A DNA stretch of 64,000 bases from Nitrososphaerota archaeon. GTDB taxonomy: Archaea; Thermoproteota; Nitrososphaeria; Nitrososphaerales; Nitrosopumilaceae. Where the stretch lies: NCBI GenBank assembly GCA_021325615.1, contig JAJPGU010000012.1, positions 99,543 through 163,542 on the forward strand, read 5' to 3'. The translations under genes and the position numbers were made by a program. Below the pieces are notes generated by a model. The model saw only the letters and a program-made list of their open reading frames with translations. It was not told the DNA's origin and made no database searches. Positions 40,891 through 49,736 of this stretch are shown here, one piece after another; position 1 is the first letter of the stretch, and each line of letters opens with the position of its first letter.

Positions 40891-40919
40891 TTCAATTAGT
40901 GCACTTTTTGGTGTAAGCG

Positions 40920-41051
40920 ATGGCAAAGCCCTCATTTAAGAAGATAATTTGCTGGAACTGTGACGTAGAAATAGTTCAATACTTTGATATAAAATACAAG
41001 GGGGAAAGGGGGCAATGCCCGGTATGTGGGGTCAATTTTCCATTGGATTGA
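40920..41051 (+). CDS. 43-residue zinc-ribbon microprotein
   Basis: ATG 40920 to TGA 41051. Motifs IICWNCDVEI and GQCPVCGVNF form a rubredoxin-like Cys4 knuckle pair. It ends six bases before the cyclase gene, so it is the first gene of that operon. Function unknown. Confidence 0.7.
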   Translation: MAKPSFKKIICWNCDVEIVQYFDIKYKGERGQCPVCGVNFPLD

Positions 41052-41057
41052 TGGTTA

Positions 41058-41852
41058 ATGAGTGAAGAAACAGGCGCAAAACCAGAGGACAAGATTCCGA
41101 CAAGCAACATAGTGGACATGATGCTAAGCGGCGGCAAGACGGGCCTGCTTGACACCGAGTCCCTTATCAAGGAGACCCAGAAGCGGGTCTGGAGTTCGCT
41201 GAAGAAGGGGTACGAGTATCTCTATTCGGAGGATGAGTCAGACCAGTTCCTACGCGAACATGTTTCCCAGAGGATGCACATGATTGTAATGTTTGTAGAT
41301 TTGGTGGGTTCTACAGAGATGTCACTTATTCTGCCAGCAGAAAAGCTAGGCATAATCATAAGCTCATTCTCCCAAGAGATGAGATATGTAATCAAGAATT
41401 ACGGCGGTTACGTCCTAAAGTATGTGGGGGATGCCGTAATCGGATACTTTGTGGCAGAGGAAAATCCACTAGTGGTCTCTGACAACGCCGTCAACTGTGC
41501 AAAGACAATGATCGATGTAATAGAGCGCGGCATAAACCCAATCCTAAGCGAGTATGACTACCCGGAACTCCGCGTGAAGATCGGGATGGACTTTGGAGAG
41601 AACGCGATAGTGCGATACGGATCGGACAAGGTAAGATCGCATGTGGACATATTGGGACCTGCCGTTAGCATTGCCGCAAAGATAACCGCGCTTGCACGGC
41701 CAAACCAGATATTGATTGGTGAGGATGTCCATGAAAAACTCCACCCGTCACTGAAGGACCTCTTCAAGAAGGTGGAGTGGCACGGAAACCAGTGGAACTA
41801 CCACGACAAGGAAACTGGAAAAATCTATGGTGTCTATGCGTTACATGTCTAG
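41058..41852 (+). CDS. class III adenylate/guanylate cyclase-domain protein
   Basis: 264 residues. After about 65 residues with no recognised domain, the cyclase homology domain has the metal-binding Asp in MFVDLVGSTEMS near 79, the second in LKYVGDAVIGYF near 120, and the C-terminal IGMDFGE and NQILIGEDV segments. It may produce a cyclic nucleotide; archaeal versions are poorly studied, and the substrate-specifying residues are not clear by eye. Co-transcribed with the zinc-ribbon protein. Confidence 0.85.
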   Translation: MSEETGAKPEDKIPTSNIVDMMLSGGKTGLLDTESLIKETQKRVWSSLKKGYEYLYSEDESDQFLREHVSQRMHMIVMFVDLVGSTEMSLILPAEKLGIIISSFSQEMRYVIKNYGGYVLKYVGDAVIGYFVAEENPLVVSDNAVNCAKTMIDVIERGINPILSEYDYPELRVKIGMDFGENAIVRYGSDKVRSHVDILGPAVSIAAKITALARPNQILIGEDVHEKLHPSLKDLFKKVEWHGNQWNYHDKETGKIYGVYALHV

Positions 41853-41998
41853 ACGGTGAAATTGTCGGGACACTCGATATGCTCGTAATGGTGATCGGTG
41901 AACTTTTGGTCAATAACATACATTACGATTTTGTACAAATCGGTAGAAACTATGTTTTTTTTACACTTTACGCAGTTCATCGATACCGTTTTTGACAT
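41849..41998 (-). CDS. 49-residue Cys/His-rich microprotein
   Basis: ATG 41998 (or 41980) to TAG 41849, converging with the cyclase gene and sharing three bases. The product has NCVKCKK, then FTDHHYEHIECPDN; three Cys and three His could bind zinc. With the 41980 start a TATA-like CAAATAAATG lies about 24 bases upstream. Found by reading the minus strand of an otherwise empty 260-base gap. Confidence 0.5.
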   Translation of the reverse strand: MSKTVSMNCVKCKKNIVSTDLYKIVMYVIDQKFTDHHYEHIECPDNFTV

Positions 41999-42111
41999 TT
42001 ATTTGATCTCGATCAGGCCATTCTATAAGGATCTGCGATCAACGTATTTTGATAAAAAATGACCGACACTTGACATATGGGGTTATCTAACGCCCGGATT
42101 CCTGCGCAAAC

Positions 42112-42510
42112 ATGAAATATGGGCCGGCAGAATTCCCGTCCATGTGGGACTATTTCTACGCAAGGCGTGCCTTGGAATTGGGTCAGTCCCTTGACATGCT
42201 GAACTCGCCATTTGCGTTCCCTAGGATGCCTCCGAGGGCAAACTCTCCTTTTGGGATATCAAATACAGGCAAAATAAAGGATAGCATCGTGCAAGACAAG
42301 GACCTCATGATGAACCGCCTGAACAGTCACCACACGATGTTCCAAAGATACGCCGCAGGACTTTTTGACCTAGCACCTGGGGCACTAATGCCAGGTCACC
42401 CAGTCCACAACATGAGGCAGACAATTGATGGCCTCAAGGAAGAAAACGAAAAGCTGCGACGGGAAAACTCGGCCCTCAAAACAGGAAAGGGCAAGGAAAA
42501 GAAAAACTAG
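42112..42510 (+). CDS. hypothetical protein with C-terminal coiled coil
   Basis: 132 residues. N-terminus with aromatic MWDYFYARRALELGQ, a Pro/Ser-rich centre, and a C-terminal Leu-zipper-like helix (IDGLKEENEKLRRENSALK). Not recognised. It precedes a DUF6659-like gene by 36 bases. Confidence 0.6.
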   Translation: MKYGPAEFPSMWDYFYARRALELGQSLDMLNSPFAFPRMPPRANSPFGISNTGKIKDSIVQDKDLMMNRLNSHHTMFQRYAAGLFDLAPGALMPGHPVHNMRQTIDGLKEENEKLRRENSALKTGKGKEKKN

Positions 42511-42546
42511 GACGAACTTATAAGGTCAGAAATTATTACAAATGGT

Positions 42547-42939
42547 ATGAGATCAACGCCGAGCCAAAAGTGGGGTGAGGAAATCTCCCTATACAAAAAA
42601 AAGTGCCAGAAAATTTTAGGCATGTCTCCGGCAATCCGATATGTCGGACTGATAAACCAGTATGGTAGGACCCTTACCGGAATGATAAGGCCAGGTACAA
42701 AGATACTCCTTAGGCCAGACCCGGCAAGAAACGAGTTCTTCCTTGTTTCTACTGTCTTCAACATGCGCAACAAGATTGACTCTGCAATAGGGCCGCTTGA
42801 TTATGCCGTATTCAGGCATGAGAAGGTCATCCTACTTGTATTTCATAGCGTGGAGGGAATCTATTACGTCTCCATGAACAAGAGCGTAACGGATGACGCC
42901 ATGGCAAAAATTGTAGCGAAAATCAAGAAGGTTATCTAA
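42547..42939 (+). CDS. DUF6659-like thaumarchaeal protein
   Basis: 130 residues with the family plan: CQKILGMSPAIRYVGLINQYGR near residue 17, a central Met-rich helix, IGPLDYAVFRHEKVILLVF near 77, and terminal VTDDAMAKIVAKI. The stop overlaps the convergent VOC gene by four bases. Confidence 0.72.
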   Translation: MRSTPSQKWGEEISLYKKKCQKILGMSPAIRYVGLINQYGRTLTGMIRPGTKILLRPDPARNEFFLVSTVFNMRNKIDSAIGPLDYAVFRHEKVILLVFHSVEGIYYVSMNKSVTDDAMAKIVAKIKKVI

Positions 42940-43346
42940 ACCGGCGCAAACCCGTGGAAACCACGCGCCTGCTGGGGACCGCCCTCGCCAGATGGCTCGA
43001 ACAATGATATCATGTACTTGTCCGGGTCTAACACTATGCAGTTTTTACCCGCCTTGTGAGACTCGATATCGCGGTAAACTGCGACTTTCTTTGACTTGAG
43101 GTCGGAAACTGCCGATCCAATGTCGCCTACTACTAGGCCAAGAACTATGCCGTTTTCTATCGAAGTTCCAGTATTGATTGGTCGTGAGGCTGGATGGAGA
43201 ATAAGCGTGGCTCCGTCCCTCCCAAGTTCGGCCCAATCACCGTGCTTGTTCTTTACCGGAAGGCCGATTACATTGCTATAAAATTCGACAGATTTCTCAA
43301 GGTTTGAAACCGCGATTATGACGCTGCCGAGGTGTTTTATGTTCAT
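42936..43346 (-). CDS. VOC-superfamily (glyoxalase-like) protein
   Basis: 136 residues. Two beta-alpha-beta-beta-beta modules: HLGSVIIAVSNLEKSVEFYSNVIGLPV near residues 5-30 and a second module from about 65. His5, His51 and Glu in the final ISLFEPSG are candidate metal ligands, as in glyoxalase I-like enzymes. The C-terminus has GGPQQARGFHGFAPV. Substrate unknown. Confidence 0.85.
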   Translation of the reverse strand: MNIKHLGSVIIAVSNLEKSVEFYSNVIGLPVKNKHGDWAELGRDGATLILHPASRPINTGTSIENGIVLGLVVGDIGSAVSDLKSKKVAVYRDIESHKAGKNCIVLDPDKYMISLFEPSGEGGPQQARGFHGFAPV

Positions 43347-43382
43347 ACACCTCCTTAAGAGCCCAATGTTAAAACTATTATG

Positions 43383-43601
43383 TTATACCACTTGGACCAT
43401 GGTTTCGGTCCTTTCTACGCCCCTTATCCCTTGTATCTCGTTTGTGACCTCCTTTATCTGTGCGAGTTCTCCAACCTCTATCAGGGCAACCGCGTCAAAC
43501 TGGCCACTTACTGCAAAGGAATCGTAAACTGATTTTACCATGCGGAGCCTTGCGGCAATCAATTTTTTAGGGGATTTTACCAATACTACGGCTTTGACCA
43601 T
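43383..43601 (-). CDS. stand-alone Lrp/AsnC effector-binding domain
   Basis: 72 residues, no HTH: KAVVLVKSPKKLIAARL, a turn with VYDSFAVSGQFDAVALIEV, helix LAQIKEVTNEI and terminal strand TETMVQVV. It overlaps the next RAM gene upstream by 16 bases; the two likely form a hetero-oligomer. Confidence 0.8.
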   Translation of the reverse strand: MVKAVVLVKSPKKLIAARLRMVKSVYDSFAVSGQFDAVALIEVGELAQIKEVTNEIQGIRGVERTETMVQVV

Positions 43602-43834
43602 CCCAAATCCACCTCCACCTCTATGAGGGTTTCCGTCGAGACTATCTCTTTTATCCTTTTGAAGTCTATTACCGTGTTATTTATCTCGTCCATGGTCCCC
43701 TGCATGACCACGATTATGTCAGCCCTCCCAGTGACCACCATTATCTCCTTGATAGTCTTCCTGACCTTCTGAAGGGCCTTGATGACGATATCCACCTTTC
43801 CGGGTTTGACGGTAATTAGGCACAATGCCCTCAT
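43586..43834 (-). CDS. stand-alone Lrp/AsnC effector-binding domain
   Basis: 82 residues from ATG 43834 (RALCLITVKPGKVDIVI). Same fold, with MVVTGRADIIVVMQG and STETLIEVEVD strands. The open frame extends 20 codons upstream; homology favours the internal ATG. Pair with 43383-43601. Confidence 0.78.
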   Translation of the reverse strand: MRALCLITVKPGKVDIVIKALQKVRKTIKEIMVVTGRADIIVVMQGTMDEINNTVIDFKRIKEIVSTETLIEVEVDLGWSKP

Positions 43835-43900
43835 ATCCTTTCTGTTCTGGTGTTCTAACGGATAAGTTTTTATGATTTTTGGGCCGCCAGGCACCGGATT

Positions 43901-44134
43901 CTAGTCGTCGCCTGCTTCTTGGGATCGAGCTTCTTCCAAGTAGGCTTTTCTTGCCTCAAGTTCTGCTTCCTTGTCCACGTCCGTATCGTCTTCGACTACA
44001 ATAATTCCTGTATCTTCCTCAACGACATCCTCCTTTAGCTTGGACTTTTCCTTAGCCTTTACCTTGGAGGCCTCCTTCTTTTTCGCCTCTTTTTTTGCCG
44101 GTTTTTTTGTCTCCTTTTTCTTTTCCTTGGCCAT
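43901..44134 (-). CDS. Lys-rich/acidic low-complexity protein
   Basis: 77 residues: a Lys/Ala/Glu-rich N-terminal half (KKETKKPAKKEAKKKE) resembling histone-tail-like or ribosomal extensions, and an acidic C-terminal half (EEDTGIIVVEDDTD). Probably natively disordered or nucleic-acid-associated. No family assignment. Confidence 0.55.
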   Translation of the reverse strand: MAKEKKKETKKPAKKEAKKKEASKVKAKEKSKLKEDVVEEDTGIIVVEDDTDVDKEAELEARKAYLEEARSQEAGDD

Positions 44135-44237
44135 TACGACGATTAACCAACAAGGTGTATCATCCTTTTAAACTTGTCTTATCGGGTATTAAAAGGAAAA
44201 AAATCTCTTTTAAAAAGATCCAGCTGGACAGGATGTA

Positions 44238-44588
44238 CTACTTTAGCTGTTTTATTTTCTCGATGATGCCGTGGTGATCAGAGGTGGGCTCGGTTGAAAG
44301 GATGAGTATTCCGTCTTCTTGGAATATCGTTAGGAGTTTTACTTTTCCTTTTGACTCTACAATCCAGTCGGTGTTACCCATCTTGTCAGTGAACATCTTG
44401 TCCATCATTGCCTTTACCACTACCTGGTGGTGGGCAAGGTCTGCAAGCTGCTTGTCAAGCAATGGTATCACACCGTCCTTTCTTGCTGAGGAAACCAGTT
44501 GGTCGTTGACAATCTTTCCTGCAAACCTTATCTGCGGGTCAAGTTCGAGAATTTTTTTGCAATAGTTTGTCATGTTGGTGGTACTCAT
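44238..44588 (-). CDS. DUF6659-like thaumarchaeal protein
   Basis: 116 residues: YCKKILELDPQIRFAGKIVND near residue 9, helix with PLLDKQLADLAHHQVVVKAMM, then a strand LLTIFQEDGILILSTEP and DHHGIIEKIKQL. The fourth member of the family in this window and closest to 42547 in its N-terminal motif. Confidence 0.72.
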   Translation of the reverse strand: MSTTNMTNYCKKILELDPQIRFAGKIVNDQLVSSARKDGVIPLLDKQLADLAHHQVVVKAMMDKMFTDKMGNTDWIVESKGKVKLLTIFQEDGILILSTEPTSDHHGIIEKIKQLK

Positions 44589-44666
44589 GGATGTTGTCTC
44601 TTGTTAGATATGTTCGGCACTCCCTTTATTTAAAATAGCGAATGGCGCTTTTGAAAACAAAAGGCA

Positions 44667-44678
44667 TTTTTATTAATA
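44667..44678 (+). promoter_or_regulatory. TATA box of membrane protein gene
   Basis: TTTTTATTAATA centred 26 bases before ATG 44699, indicating a leaderless transcript and excluding the upstream ATG 44642. Confidence 0.55.
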
Positions 44679-44698
44679 ATAGACAGCCCATAGGTCTC

Positions 44699-45070
44699 AT
44701 GGACAGTCTGAGGAGGGTGGCAATAGTGCTTGCCGCAGTGGCCGTGGTGGGCGCACTTGGAATCCCTTTGGGTGACCCGAGGTTTGTGCCGCAAGCCGTG
44801 GTTCTTGAGGGTTCCTTCGTGGCCCTGGCGGTTTTGTCTGCTAGGCACTATAGGCATGTCTATATTCCTAACTTTGTCATCGCGGCAATAGTAATTGCAG
44901 GAAATAGCGCCTTCTACAAGCACATCGAGATAATGACGACGCTCCATCCCCTTTACAACGCAATAGTGCTTATCACGGGGGGATATGTTCTACAGGGACT
45001 CCTGATCTTTACCAACATACTTGCATACCAAGAAAACAAGCGCGTAACCCTCCGCAGCAAGGCAGGCTAG
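44699..45070 (+). CDS. four-helix membrane protein, unknown
   Basis: 123 residues from ATG 44699. Four hydrophobic segments: RVAIVLAAVAVVGALGI, VLEGSFVALAVLSA, FVIAAIVIAGNSAFY and NAIVLITGGYVLQGLLIF. Basic C-terminus. Not recognised; widespread-type small membrane protein. Upstream of the tRNA gene, on the opposite strand. Confidence 0.62.
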   Translation: MDSLRRVAIVLAAVAVVGALGIPLGDPRFVPQAVVLEGSFVALAVLSARHYRHVYIPNFVIAAIVIAGNSAFYKHIEIMTTLHPLYNAIVLITGGYVLQGLLIFTNILAYQENKRVTLRSKAG

Positions 45071-45096
45071 TATCAGTCCAGGTTTAATTATAAAAG

Positions 45097-45170
45097 TGCC
45101 ACCGGCGGGACTTGAACGCGCGACAGCTCGGTCTTCAGCCGAGTGCTCTCCCGGGCTGAGCTACGGTGGC
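45097..45170 (-). tRNA. tRNA-Phe (GAA)
   Basis: 74 bases on the minus strand fold as a cloverleaf: acceptor GCCACCG/CGGTGGC plus discriminator A, D-arm GCTCAGCCCGGGAGAGC, anticodon stem CTCGG/CCGAG with loop CTGAAGA giving anticodon GAA (45134-45136), and T-loop TTCAAGT. One mismatch in the T-stem. No intron and no encoded CCA. Confidence 0.95.
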
Positions 45171-45214
45171 ACATTCGTAGTCCTTTTAGGGGGGAATTAA
45201 AATGTGTCTTTCTT

Positions 45215-45751
45215 TTATTTTTTCCACGCAACGTCCTTGACCTTCATTCGGCGGTTTGCGGTGCGTGCGATTACAAAAAGAAGATCAGACAACCTGTTGA
45301 TGTACACTTGGCACAAATTGTTAATTTTTTCTTTTTCAGAGGCTTCGATTATGTTTGCCTCCGCCCTCCTGCAAGTGGCCCTGGCAAGATGGACCCGCGA
45401 GGCAATTTCGCTCCCACCGGGGAGTATAAAGTACGTGATTGGGTCAAGCTCGACCTCCAACCTGTCTATTTGTGACTCGAGATACTTTGTCATTTCCTCA
45501 GTCACCCTTCCCCGGGTATTCTCTAAGTCGGGATTGGCAAGGTCGGATCCTACGACAAACAGGTCGTTTTGAATCCTGGTCAGAAGGTCGCGCAGGTCGG
45601 GGTCAATCTCCGCAGCAAGAACTACGCCGATTGCCGAATTGGTCTCATCGACGGCGCCATATGCAATAATCCTTGGACTTGATTTTTTTACCCTCTTGCC
45701 TCCTATCAGTCCGGTTGTACCGTCGTCGCCTGTCCTTGTGTAGATTTTCAC
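45215..45751 (-). CDS. cob(I)alamin adenosyltransferase, PduO type
   Basis: 178 residues from GTG 45751. Starts VKIYTRTGDDGTTGLIGG, the ATP-binding motif of PduO-type ATR; also has YGAVDETNSAIG near residue 36, and RATCRRAEANII plus INRLSDLLFVIAR near 125-155, all conserved. It makes adenosylcobalamin, needed by methylmalonyl-CoA mutase of the 3HP/4HB cycle. Follows the tRNA gene on the same strand, upstream of it. Confidence 0.92.
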   Translation of the reverse strand: MKIYTRTGDDGTTGLIGGKRVKKSSPRIIAYGAVDETNSAIGVVLAAEIDPDLRDLLTRIQNDLFVVGSDLANPDLENTRGRVTEEMTKYLESQIDRLEVELDPITYFILPGGSEIASRVHLARATCRRAEANIIEASEKEKINNLCQVYINRLSDLLFVIARTANRRMKVKDVAWKK

Positions 45752-45837
45752 CAACAGGTATCGGAGCAATCCGTCGTTTTTATCTTGTTCGAATAACAGA
45801 CAAAAACCTAAAACCTCTGAGATCCTAGAACTAATCG

Positions 45838-46362
45838 TTGACCCTTTCGGAATTCTTCAACATTGTATCGGAACTGAAGAAAACGCAGCGAAAAGGTTGG
45901 AAGGAAAAGGTTGGAATAGAAAGGCCAGAGTCCGTAGCCGACCATTCGTACGGTGTTTCAGTGATGGCGATGGTCTATTCCGACATGGAAAACCTTGACA
46001 CGACAAAAATGCTGCGGATGGCACTGTTGCATGACCTTGCCGAGGCTGTGACAGGAGATTTCATCCCGGGTGAGATTTCAAGGGAGAACAAGAAGGTCGT
46101 GGAGTCACAGGCAATGGAAGAAATTCTTTCAAAACTTCCGGCACGACTTGCAGAAACATACAGTATCCTGTGGAAGGACTACTTGGAATGCGGGTCTCCA
46201 GAGGCTGCCTTGCTACACGAGGTTGACAAGCTTGAGATGGCGGTGCAGGCCGCGAAATATCTGGGCGAGGGGTATCAGAAGGAAAGGCTTGAAGAGTTCC
46301 TCGAGTCGTCTCGCAGAGAGATAAAATCAAAGGATTTGCTTGCCCTACTTGACACGCTATGA
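45838..46362 (+). CDS. HD-domain hydrolase, YfbR/HDDC2-like
   Basis: 174 residues, TTG start. HD motif residues: His in ESVADHSYGVS near 35, the doublet in LLHDLAEAVTGD near 63, and Asp in EVDKLEMAVQA near 128. This subgroup dephosphorylates deoxynucleoside 5'-monophosphates; exact substrate here unknown. Divergent from the adenosyltransferase. Confidence 0.87.
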   Translation: MTLSEFFNIVSELKKTQRKGWKEKVGIERPESVADHSYGVSVMAMVYSDMENLDTTKMLRMALLHDLAEAVTGDFIPGEISRENKKVVESQAMEEILSKLPARLAETYSILWKDYLECGSPEAALLHEVDKLEMAVQAAKYLGEGYQKERLEEFLESSRREIKSKDLLALLDTL

Positions 46363-46370
46363 TATAAATA
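46361..46370 (+). promoter_or_regulatory. TATA box of 46393 gene
   Basis: GATATAAATA centred about 27 bases before GTG 46393; supports that start rather than TTG 46378. Confidence 0.45.
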
Positions 46371-46392
46371 CAAAGTTTTGCTATCTGACTCC

Positions 46393-46740
46393 GTGCAGTA
46401 CTTTGCAGCCCTTAAGATTGGCGAGAAACGCGTAAAGGAGGCAAGGGAGTACCTCAACAAAATCTCCAACGGGCAGGCAATGCCTGCCCTTGCACTGCGG
46501 GATAACAAATCAAACATCTGGGAGCCGGTGGGTGCGGAAAATCTTTACGCAGTGCTCAATGACGCAGGCGGGTACGTCCTGACAGATGTGAGTGGCTTCA
46601 TGGTAGTACTTTGCGATAAAAACGGCATTTCGAAGGCGATTGTCAGAGGTCTTGATACCGAGCGCAAGGAAGCAATAATCAAGTCACTCCAGTCAGACAA
46701 CGTACCGGAGCACATGGGCGAGGTAGCCCTTCCTGTTTAA
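46393..46740 (+). CDS. hypothetical protein
   Basis: 115 residues from GTG 46393 (QYFAALKIGEKRV). Alpha/beta character with a segment VGAENLYAVLNDAGGYVLTDVSGFMVVLC that could be a sensor-like core, and a C-terminal helix. Not recognised. The frame opens five codons earlier at TTG 46378. Confidence 0.6.
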   Translation: MQYFAALKIGEKRVKEAREYLNKISNGQAMPALALRDNKSNIWEPVGAENLYAVLNDAGGYVLTDVSGFMVVLCDKNGISKAIVRGLDTERKEAIIKSLQSDNVPEHMGEVALPV

Positions 46741-46813
46741 CGGGCCGTCTCAAGAAGGGAGCAAAACGTACTTTAACAATACGATGGGAATCTGAGCTGG
46801 GAAACTGGTACCA

Positions 46814-48388
46814 ATGATATTGTCACATCTAGAGAGACCAAGGGCAATCTATCTAATCGTGGCCTTGCTCTTCATTGGGTCTCTTGCGATTTATTCATAC
46901 AGCCTGGAGGGCCAGCCGTGGCACGGTGACGAGATAACATACCTCGGATGGGGGGCAAATTACGTGAGCCTGATTTCAAAGGGAGACTATGGTAATCCGT
47001 GCCTTGTCACCTTGGATAACTGCAAAGACCTGTTCCACGTACCCGCATTTGGGCTCACATACAGTCCGGTGAGAAATCTGTTCATAGGTCTGCCTATGTA
47101 CATTTTGGGAGCGGATAACGGCAATTTCTACAACTGGTCCTGCTACTGGGACTGTTACCACAAGGATGAAGGGCCGTCGATTTCAGAAATGACCGCGGGT
47201 AGGCTTCTGTCCCCCTTCTTTGGTGCCGGTGCAGTTGTCCTCGTATTTGTAATTGGCAGAAAAATGTTCGGCACAAGCTTTGGGATCCTTGCATCCCTTG
47301 TCCTTATGTTTTATGACATGTGGGTGTGGTACAGCCGTGAGATCATGGTGGAAATCCACTATGTGTTTTTCGCGCTGTTATCGATTGCCCTGCTTCTGCA
47401 CTCCCTGGGGGGGCAAAGGATCAAAATCACGTATTTTACAGCGAGTGCCGTAGTTCTGGGGTTTTCATTGAATTCAAAGTTGTTGGCAGTCTGTTTCGCA
47501 GGACTGTTCTTCGGAATCATAATAATCAACAGGCTCTCCGTTCAGAGCGGCTCTGGAAGTAAAAGACGGATTGGAAGGGCCGCCCTGCTTGCCTCTTCCT
47601 TCTTCCTCATCTCGCTGCTTGGGATGTTTTTGGCAGAGCCGGGTTTTTACGTCAACCCGGTGGAGGAAATCAAGATCATGAAATCTGACATGGACACCTA
47701 CAACCACGATGTCTGGTACATAGGATACCCAACAACTCAGAACCTCCAGCCAAAATCGCTTCACTCCCTATTCCAGTTTGCAGTCTTTCCAAGCTTCCTC
47801 GAAGACATACCTTCAGGCACTGCGCAGGACCAATGGGGTAGCCTTGGTTGGACATATCCTCCCACATATTCAAGCGTGCCAATGACGGTCTTCTTTTTTG
47901 CAGGGCTAGGGTTTCTTTCCTACAGGATCTGGAAGTCGCGAAACCTGATGGCTAACGAGATGCTGCTCCTCTTGTGGCTTGCATCGACGGTTGTCCTTAC
48001 ATTGGTGATAGTAAAGGACTTTTCACTTGAAAGGTACCTCTTGCCGCTCGAGGTGTCAGTGATCTTTATCTCTTGCTATGGGCTCTGGTCGTTTTTGCAA
48101 AGGTTGCAGGGAAACAAAATGCGGGTTGCCATCGCAGCACTTTTCGTGTTTGCACATTCGACGACCTCGCTCCTGTACCTGGACAAAATCTATTTTTCAC
48201 CCGGCACCATGTGGGTGAACCCGCTTCATTATGGAACTCTTCAAGAGTCCATGGACAACCCGCTCACCTTGGCCGTTAACGCGGTTTTCGTGATAGTACT
48301 GGCCTCCTCCACGGTGTCAATACTGAGAAAATACAGATTTCAGAGATACGATATTAATAACAAAGCAGGGCAAGACCTTAAACGTTAA
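46814..48388 (+). CDS. GT-C family membrane glycosyltransferase (ArnT/PMT-like)
   Basis: 524 residues, about ten to twelve membrane helices. The first extracytoplasmic loop carries WHGDEITYLGWG near residue 36, the Asp-Glu catalytic motif of GT-C/PMT enzymes using polyprenyl-phosphate sugars. Further helices and a YSREIMVEIHYVFF segment follow. Probably transfers a sugar to a surface protein or lipid. Downstream genes are unrelated in function. Confidence 0.85.
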   Translation: MILSHLERPRAIYLIVALLFIGSLAIYSYSLEGQPWHGDEITYLGWGANYVSLISKGDYGNPCLVTLDNCKDLFHVPAFGLTYSPVRNLFIGLPMYILGADNGNFYNWSCYWDCYHKDEGPSISEMTAGRLLSPFFGAGAVVLVFVIGRKMFGTSFGILASLVLMFYDMWVWYSREIMVEIHYVFFALLSIALLLHSLGGQRIKITYFTASAVVLGFSLNSKLLAVCFAGLFFGIIIINRLSVQSGSGSKRRIGRAALLASSFFLISLLGMFLAEPGFYVNPVEEIKIMKSDMDTYNHDVWYIGYPTTQNLQPKSLHSLFQFAVFPSFLEDIPSGTAQDQWGSLGWTYPPTYSSVPMTVFFFAGLGFLSYRIWKSRNLMANEMLLLLWLASTVVLTLVIVKDFSLERYLLPLEVSVIFISCYGLWSFLQRLQGNKMRVAIAALFVFAHSTTSLLYLDKIYFSPGTMWVNPLHYGTLQESMDNPLTLAVNAVFVIVLASSTVSILRKYRFQRYDINNKAGQDLKR

Positions 48389-48414
48389 ATTAGTACGGGC
48401 TGCAATTTCAGAAA

Positions 48415-49644
48415 ATGGCCAAGTTTCAACACATGATAGAGGTCAGGGGACACCTCATAGACTCTATGATACTAACCAAGATTTTCGATGTAATCATGGA
48501 TTTGCAGGGCGAGTTTCAGGTCCAGAAGTTTGTAGTTGGAAAGAAAAAGAAGGACGAGAGTTATGCAAAATTGCTCATCCAAGGTAAATCAAAGGAACAC
48601 CTCAACCAAATACTTCAGGCAGTATACAGGGAGGGTGCAACCTCCAAGATCCAGCAGGAAATAACGCTAGAGACGGCAGCAAGGGACATGGTAATGCCAG
48701 ACGACTTTTACAGCACAACCAATAACCACACCGATGTTTTCTACAAGGGAAAATGGATCCGTGTAGAAAACATGATGATGGACAAATGTATCGTCCTCAA
48801 AGGGAACAAGGCATTCTGCACTCCCATTCGCGATGTCAGGCGGGGCGACCTTGTGGTGATAGGGGAGCAAGGAATACGCATTACCCCGCCGGAAAGGCCC
48901 AGGGAAGGGGTAAACCTCTTCCAATTTATGGGGAGCGGCAGTTCAAGCGAGAGACCAACCCAGCACATTGCAAGGAGGGTGGCAGAGGACATCTTTAGGA
49001 CAAAAAGGCAGAAGGGGAAGATCGTGCTAGTGGGAGGTCCGGCGATAGTGCATACAGGCGCGTCGGATTCCATTGCCACGCTGATTCGGATGGGGTTCAT
49101 CGATGCGGTCCTTGCCGGAAACGCCCTTGCAGTTCACGATATAGAGTACTCTACGCTTGGAACGTCGCTTGGAATGAACGTAAAGGACGGAACCCTGGCA
49201 GTGCGGGGACACCGAAACCACATGCAGGCCATAAACTCCGTCTTCAAGGCAGGATCGATTTCAAAGATGGTGGCAAAAAAGGCCCTGACAAAGGGAATAA
49301 TGTACGAGTGCGTGAAGAACGGCGTGCCGTTTGTCCTGGCAGGCTCGTTGCGTGATGACGGCCCACTTCCCGACGTCATAACGGACATGACAGTAGCCCA
49401 GAGGAGGTACAAGGAAATACTCAAGGATGCAAATATGGTCATAATGGTTGCGACCATGCTCCACTCCATTGCGACGGGTAACATGCTCCCGGCCGACGTA
49501 AAGGTTGTCGTAGTAGACATAAACCAGCCGACCGTAACAAAACTCATGGACCGGGGAACTTGGCAGGCCCTTGGGATAGTGACCGATGTTGGCGCATTCT
49601 TGCCTCTAGTAACTCAGGAAATTCAAAAACTAATCAAGAAGTAA
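48415..49644 (+). CDS. archaeal ornithine cyclodeaminase-type protein (TIGR00300 family)
   Basis: 409 residues. The N-terminal 100 residues (IEVRGHLIDSMILTKIFDVIM) are the LOR/SDH-type conserved domain; the C-terminal part has the nucleotide-binding segment IVLVGGPAIVHTGAS near 203 and VVVDINQPTVTKL near 363. Archaeal relatives convert ornithine to proline and ammonia. Assignment to the family is firm; the activity here is inferred. Confidence 0.82.
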   Translation: MAKFQHMIEVRGHLIDSMILTKIFDVIMDLQGEFQVQKFVVGKKKKDESYAKLLIQGKSKEHLNQILQAVYREGATSKIQQEITLETAARDMVMPDDFYSTTNNHTDVFYKGKWIRVENMMMDKCIVLKGNKAFCTPIRDVRRGDLVVIGEQGIRITPPERPREGVNLFQFMGSGSSSERPTQHIARRVAEDIFRTKRQKGKIVLVGGPAIVHTGASDSIATLIRMGFIDAVLAGNALAVHDIEYSTLGTSLGMNVKDGTLAVRGHRNHMQAINSVFKAGSISKMVAKKALTKGIMYECVKNGVPFVLAGSLRDDGPLPDVITDMTVAQRRYKEILKDANMVIMVATMLHSIATGNMLPADVKVVVVDINQPTVTKLMDRGTWQALGIVTDVGAFLPLVTQEIQKLIKK

Positions 49645-49736
49645 TTTAAAGGGCCGGGTTCGTAGAATAAAATTCACTCATTTTCACATCTGGTGTTGAT
49701 GGTGACTTTTTTAAGATACTGGCTCTAGGGTATCGT

